Of a DNA stretch of 13,748 nt, positions 12,777 through 13,748 are shown one piece after another. This DNA is from Candidatus Gastranaerophilales bacterium. GTDB taxonomy: Bacteria; Cyanobacteriota; Vampirovibrionia; Gastranaerophilales; Gastranaerophilaceae. The stretch's first letter is position 1, and every line of letters begins with the position of its first letter. The stretch lies in the NCBI GenBank assembly GCA_021201175.1, contig JAJQFK010000003.1, positions 1 through 13,748 on the forward strand, given 5' to 3'. Both the position numbers and the translations under genes were made by a program. The notes beneath the pieces are model-generated. The model was not told the origin of the DNA. It was given only the letters and a program-made list of their open reading frames with translations, and made no database searches.

Positions 12777-13748
12777 TTACATTTTTTCCGGCGCCTGAAC
12801 TGATATAAGCTCCATTGCGGATTTTAATATTATTGTTACGGATTTTACAAGGCAAAGCCTTGCTGCCATTAATTTATCATTATCAACAAGTACTTTTGAA
12901 AAAGTATAAAACTGGTGAAAACTTGCCGCAAGTTCCTGCAAATATTTTGTCAATAAGTAAGGAGTCCTGTTTTTTGCGGCACTTATTACTACGGACTTAT
13001 ATTCTTCAAGCTTTAATATTAATTTTTTCGTTGTTTCAATTTCTTTTTCGTTATCAGTTTGCCATAATACTTCAAAGTCCAGAGGTGTAATTTGGGATAT
13101 TATATCATTAATGGACTTTATATGTGCTGATTCTGTTTTATTATTAACTATATCAAATTTTTCTTCCTGTGCATGTCTTATTATTGAGCAGGCTCTTGCA
13201 TGTGCATATTGAACATAAAATACCGGATTTTCATCTGTTTTAGATTTTGCAAGATTTATATCAAAATCTAATGTTGTATCAATACTTCTCATTATCATCC
13301 AGTATCTTGTTGCATCAACCCCTACATCATCTATAAGTTCATCAAGGGTAATCATTTTTGTTCTTTTGCCCATTCTAACCTGCTCGCCGTCCATAACAAG
13401 GTTGACAAGCTGTCCTAAAAGCACCTCCAACGAATTTGGATTGTAACCGAGAACTTCTATAGAAGCGCGCATTCTTGGAATATATCCATGGTGATCCGCG
13501 CCCCAGATATTTAAAAGCGTATTAAATCCTCTTTGTAATTTATTATAGTGATAGGCAATGTCCGCGGTAAGATATGTATATGCACCGTCTGATTTTTTTA
13601 TTACTCTGTCTTGATCATCTCCGTATCTTGAAGAAGCGAACCATAACGCCCCGTCTTTTTCGTATAAAACTCCGAGTTTGTCAAGTTTTTTTATACACTC
13701 CTCAACTTCGCCGGATTCATGAAGTGTTAATTAGCTAAAATAATTATC
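12777..13748 (-). CDS. argS: Arginyl-tRNA synthetase, 3' part, with an in-frame stop
   Basis: The C-terminal part of arginyl-tRNA synthetase, which charges tRNA-Arg. The frame is open from 13730 down to the TAA at 12777 (317 codons). In order it shows H-E-S-G-E-V-E-E, D-G-A-L-W-F-A-S-S, D-R-V-I-K-K-S-D-G-A-Y-T-Y-L-T, N-I-W-G-A-D-H-H-G-Y, a KMSK-equivalent region M-G-K-R-T-K-M-I-T-L-D-E-L, and the DALR anticodon-binding domain ending V-Q-A-P-E-K-M. The gene runs off the window, so the HIGH motif is not visible. At 13731-13733 the frame has TAA; the five codons before it read D-N-Y-F-S, which still fit ArgS, so one base change (GAA to TAA) is the simplest reading. The first ATG after the stop is at 13472, too far in to give a working enzyme. 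It is either a sequence error near the edge, a real nonsense mutation or a decayed copy. It lies 101 bp upstream of accD. Confidence 0.88.

Noticed and set aside
12777..13730. TAA in argS as evidence of a recoded TAA
   Set aside because: TAA is the normal final stop of most genes in the window, including argS itself.

Overview
The window is about 13.7 kb of AT-rich, densely coded bacterial chromosome. The genes are mostly housekeeping: acetyl-CoA carboxylase accD/accA, prmA, kdsB, a DmeF-type metal exporter, rseP, tatD, tlyA, a comF-like gene and the 3' half of argS. kdsB (activation of KDO, a lipopolysaccharide sugar) and RseP point to a two-membrane (Gram-negative) cell. Strong AT bias, many TPR proteins, small XRE regulators and this gene mix would fit a gut Melainabacteria/Vampirovibrionia (Gastranaerophilales) relative. 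That assignment is inference from general resemblance and no marker proves it.

Layout. 1-354: AT-rich non-coding DNA whose first 62 bases are a string of palindromes. 355-2025 (+): a 556-residue TPR protein. 2063-3333 (-): two more TPR genes, one exported and one cytoplasmic, in a two-gene unit. 3641-3871 (+): a 76-residue XRE regulator with a dyad over its promoter, meeting tlyA tail to tail with an 11-bp overlap. 3861-5430 (-): tatD then tlyA, 1 nt apart. 5431-5678: a spacer with three stem-loops. 5679-6389 (+): an unrecognised glycine-rich, membrane-like protein. 6424-7812 (-): rseP, divergent from comF (7848-8504, +) across a 35-bp spacer. 8537-12675 (-): accD-accA-prmA-kdsB-dmeF, packed with gaps of 9, -10, 0 and 3 nt, preceded by argS (12777 to the edge, -).

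How the genes work together. The minus-strand run joins translation (ArgS, PrmA), fatty acid synthesis (AccD/AccA form the carboxyltransferase half of acetyl-CoA carboxylase), LPS precursor activation (KdsB) and metal export. It reads as a growth and envelope operon. RseP cuts membrane-anchored proteins inside the membrane. TlyA methylates rRNA and TatD is a metal-dependent nuclease.

I see no mobile element, CRISPR array, tRNA or rRNA, and no clearly new multi-gene system. The points most worth a second look are an in-frame TAA inside argS, the three-hairpin element at 5490-5598 and its short similarity to 2043-2066, a roughly 100-residue LysM-like insertion in the PDZ domain of RseP, an exporter that lacks its usual C-terminal domain, direct repeats around the accD promoter, and an apparently leaderless comF.
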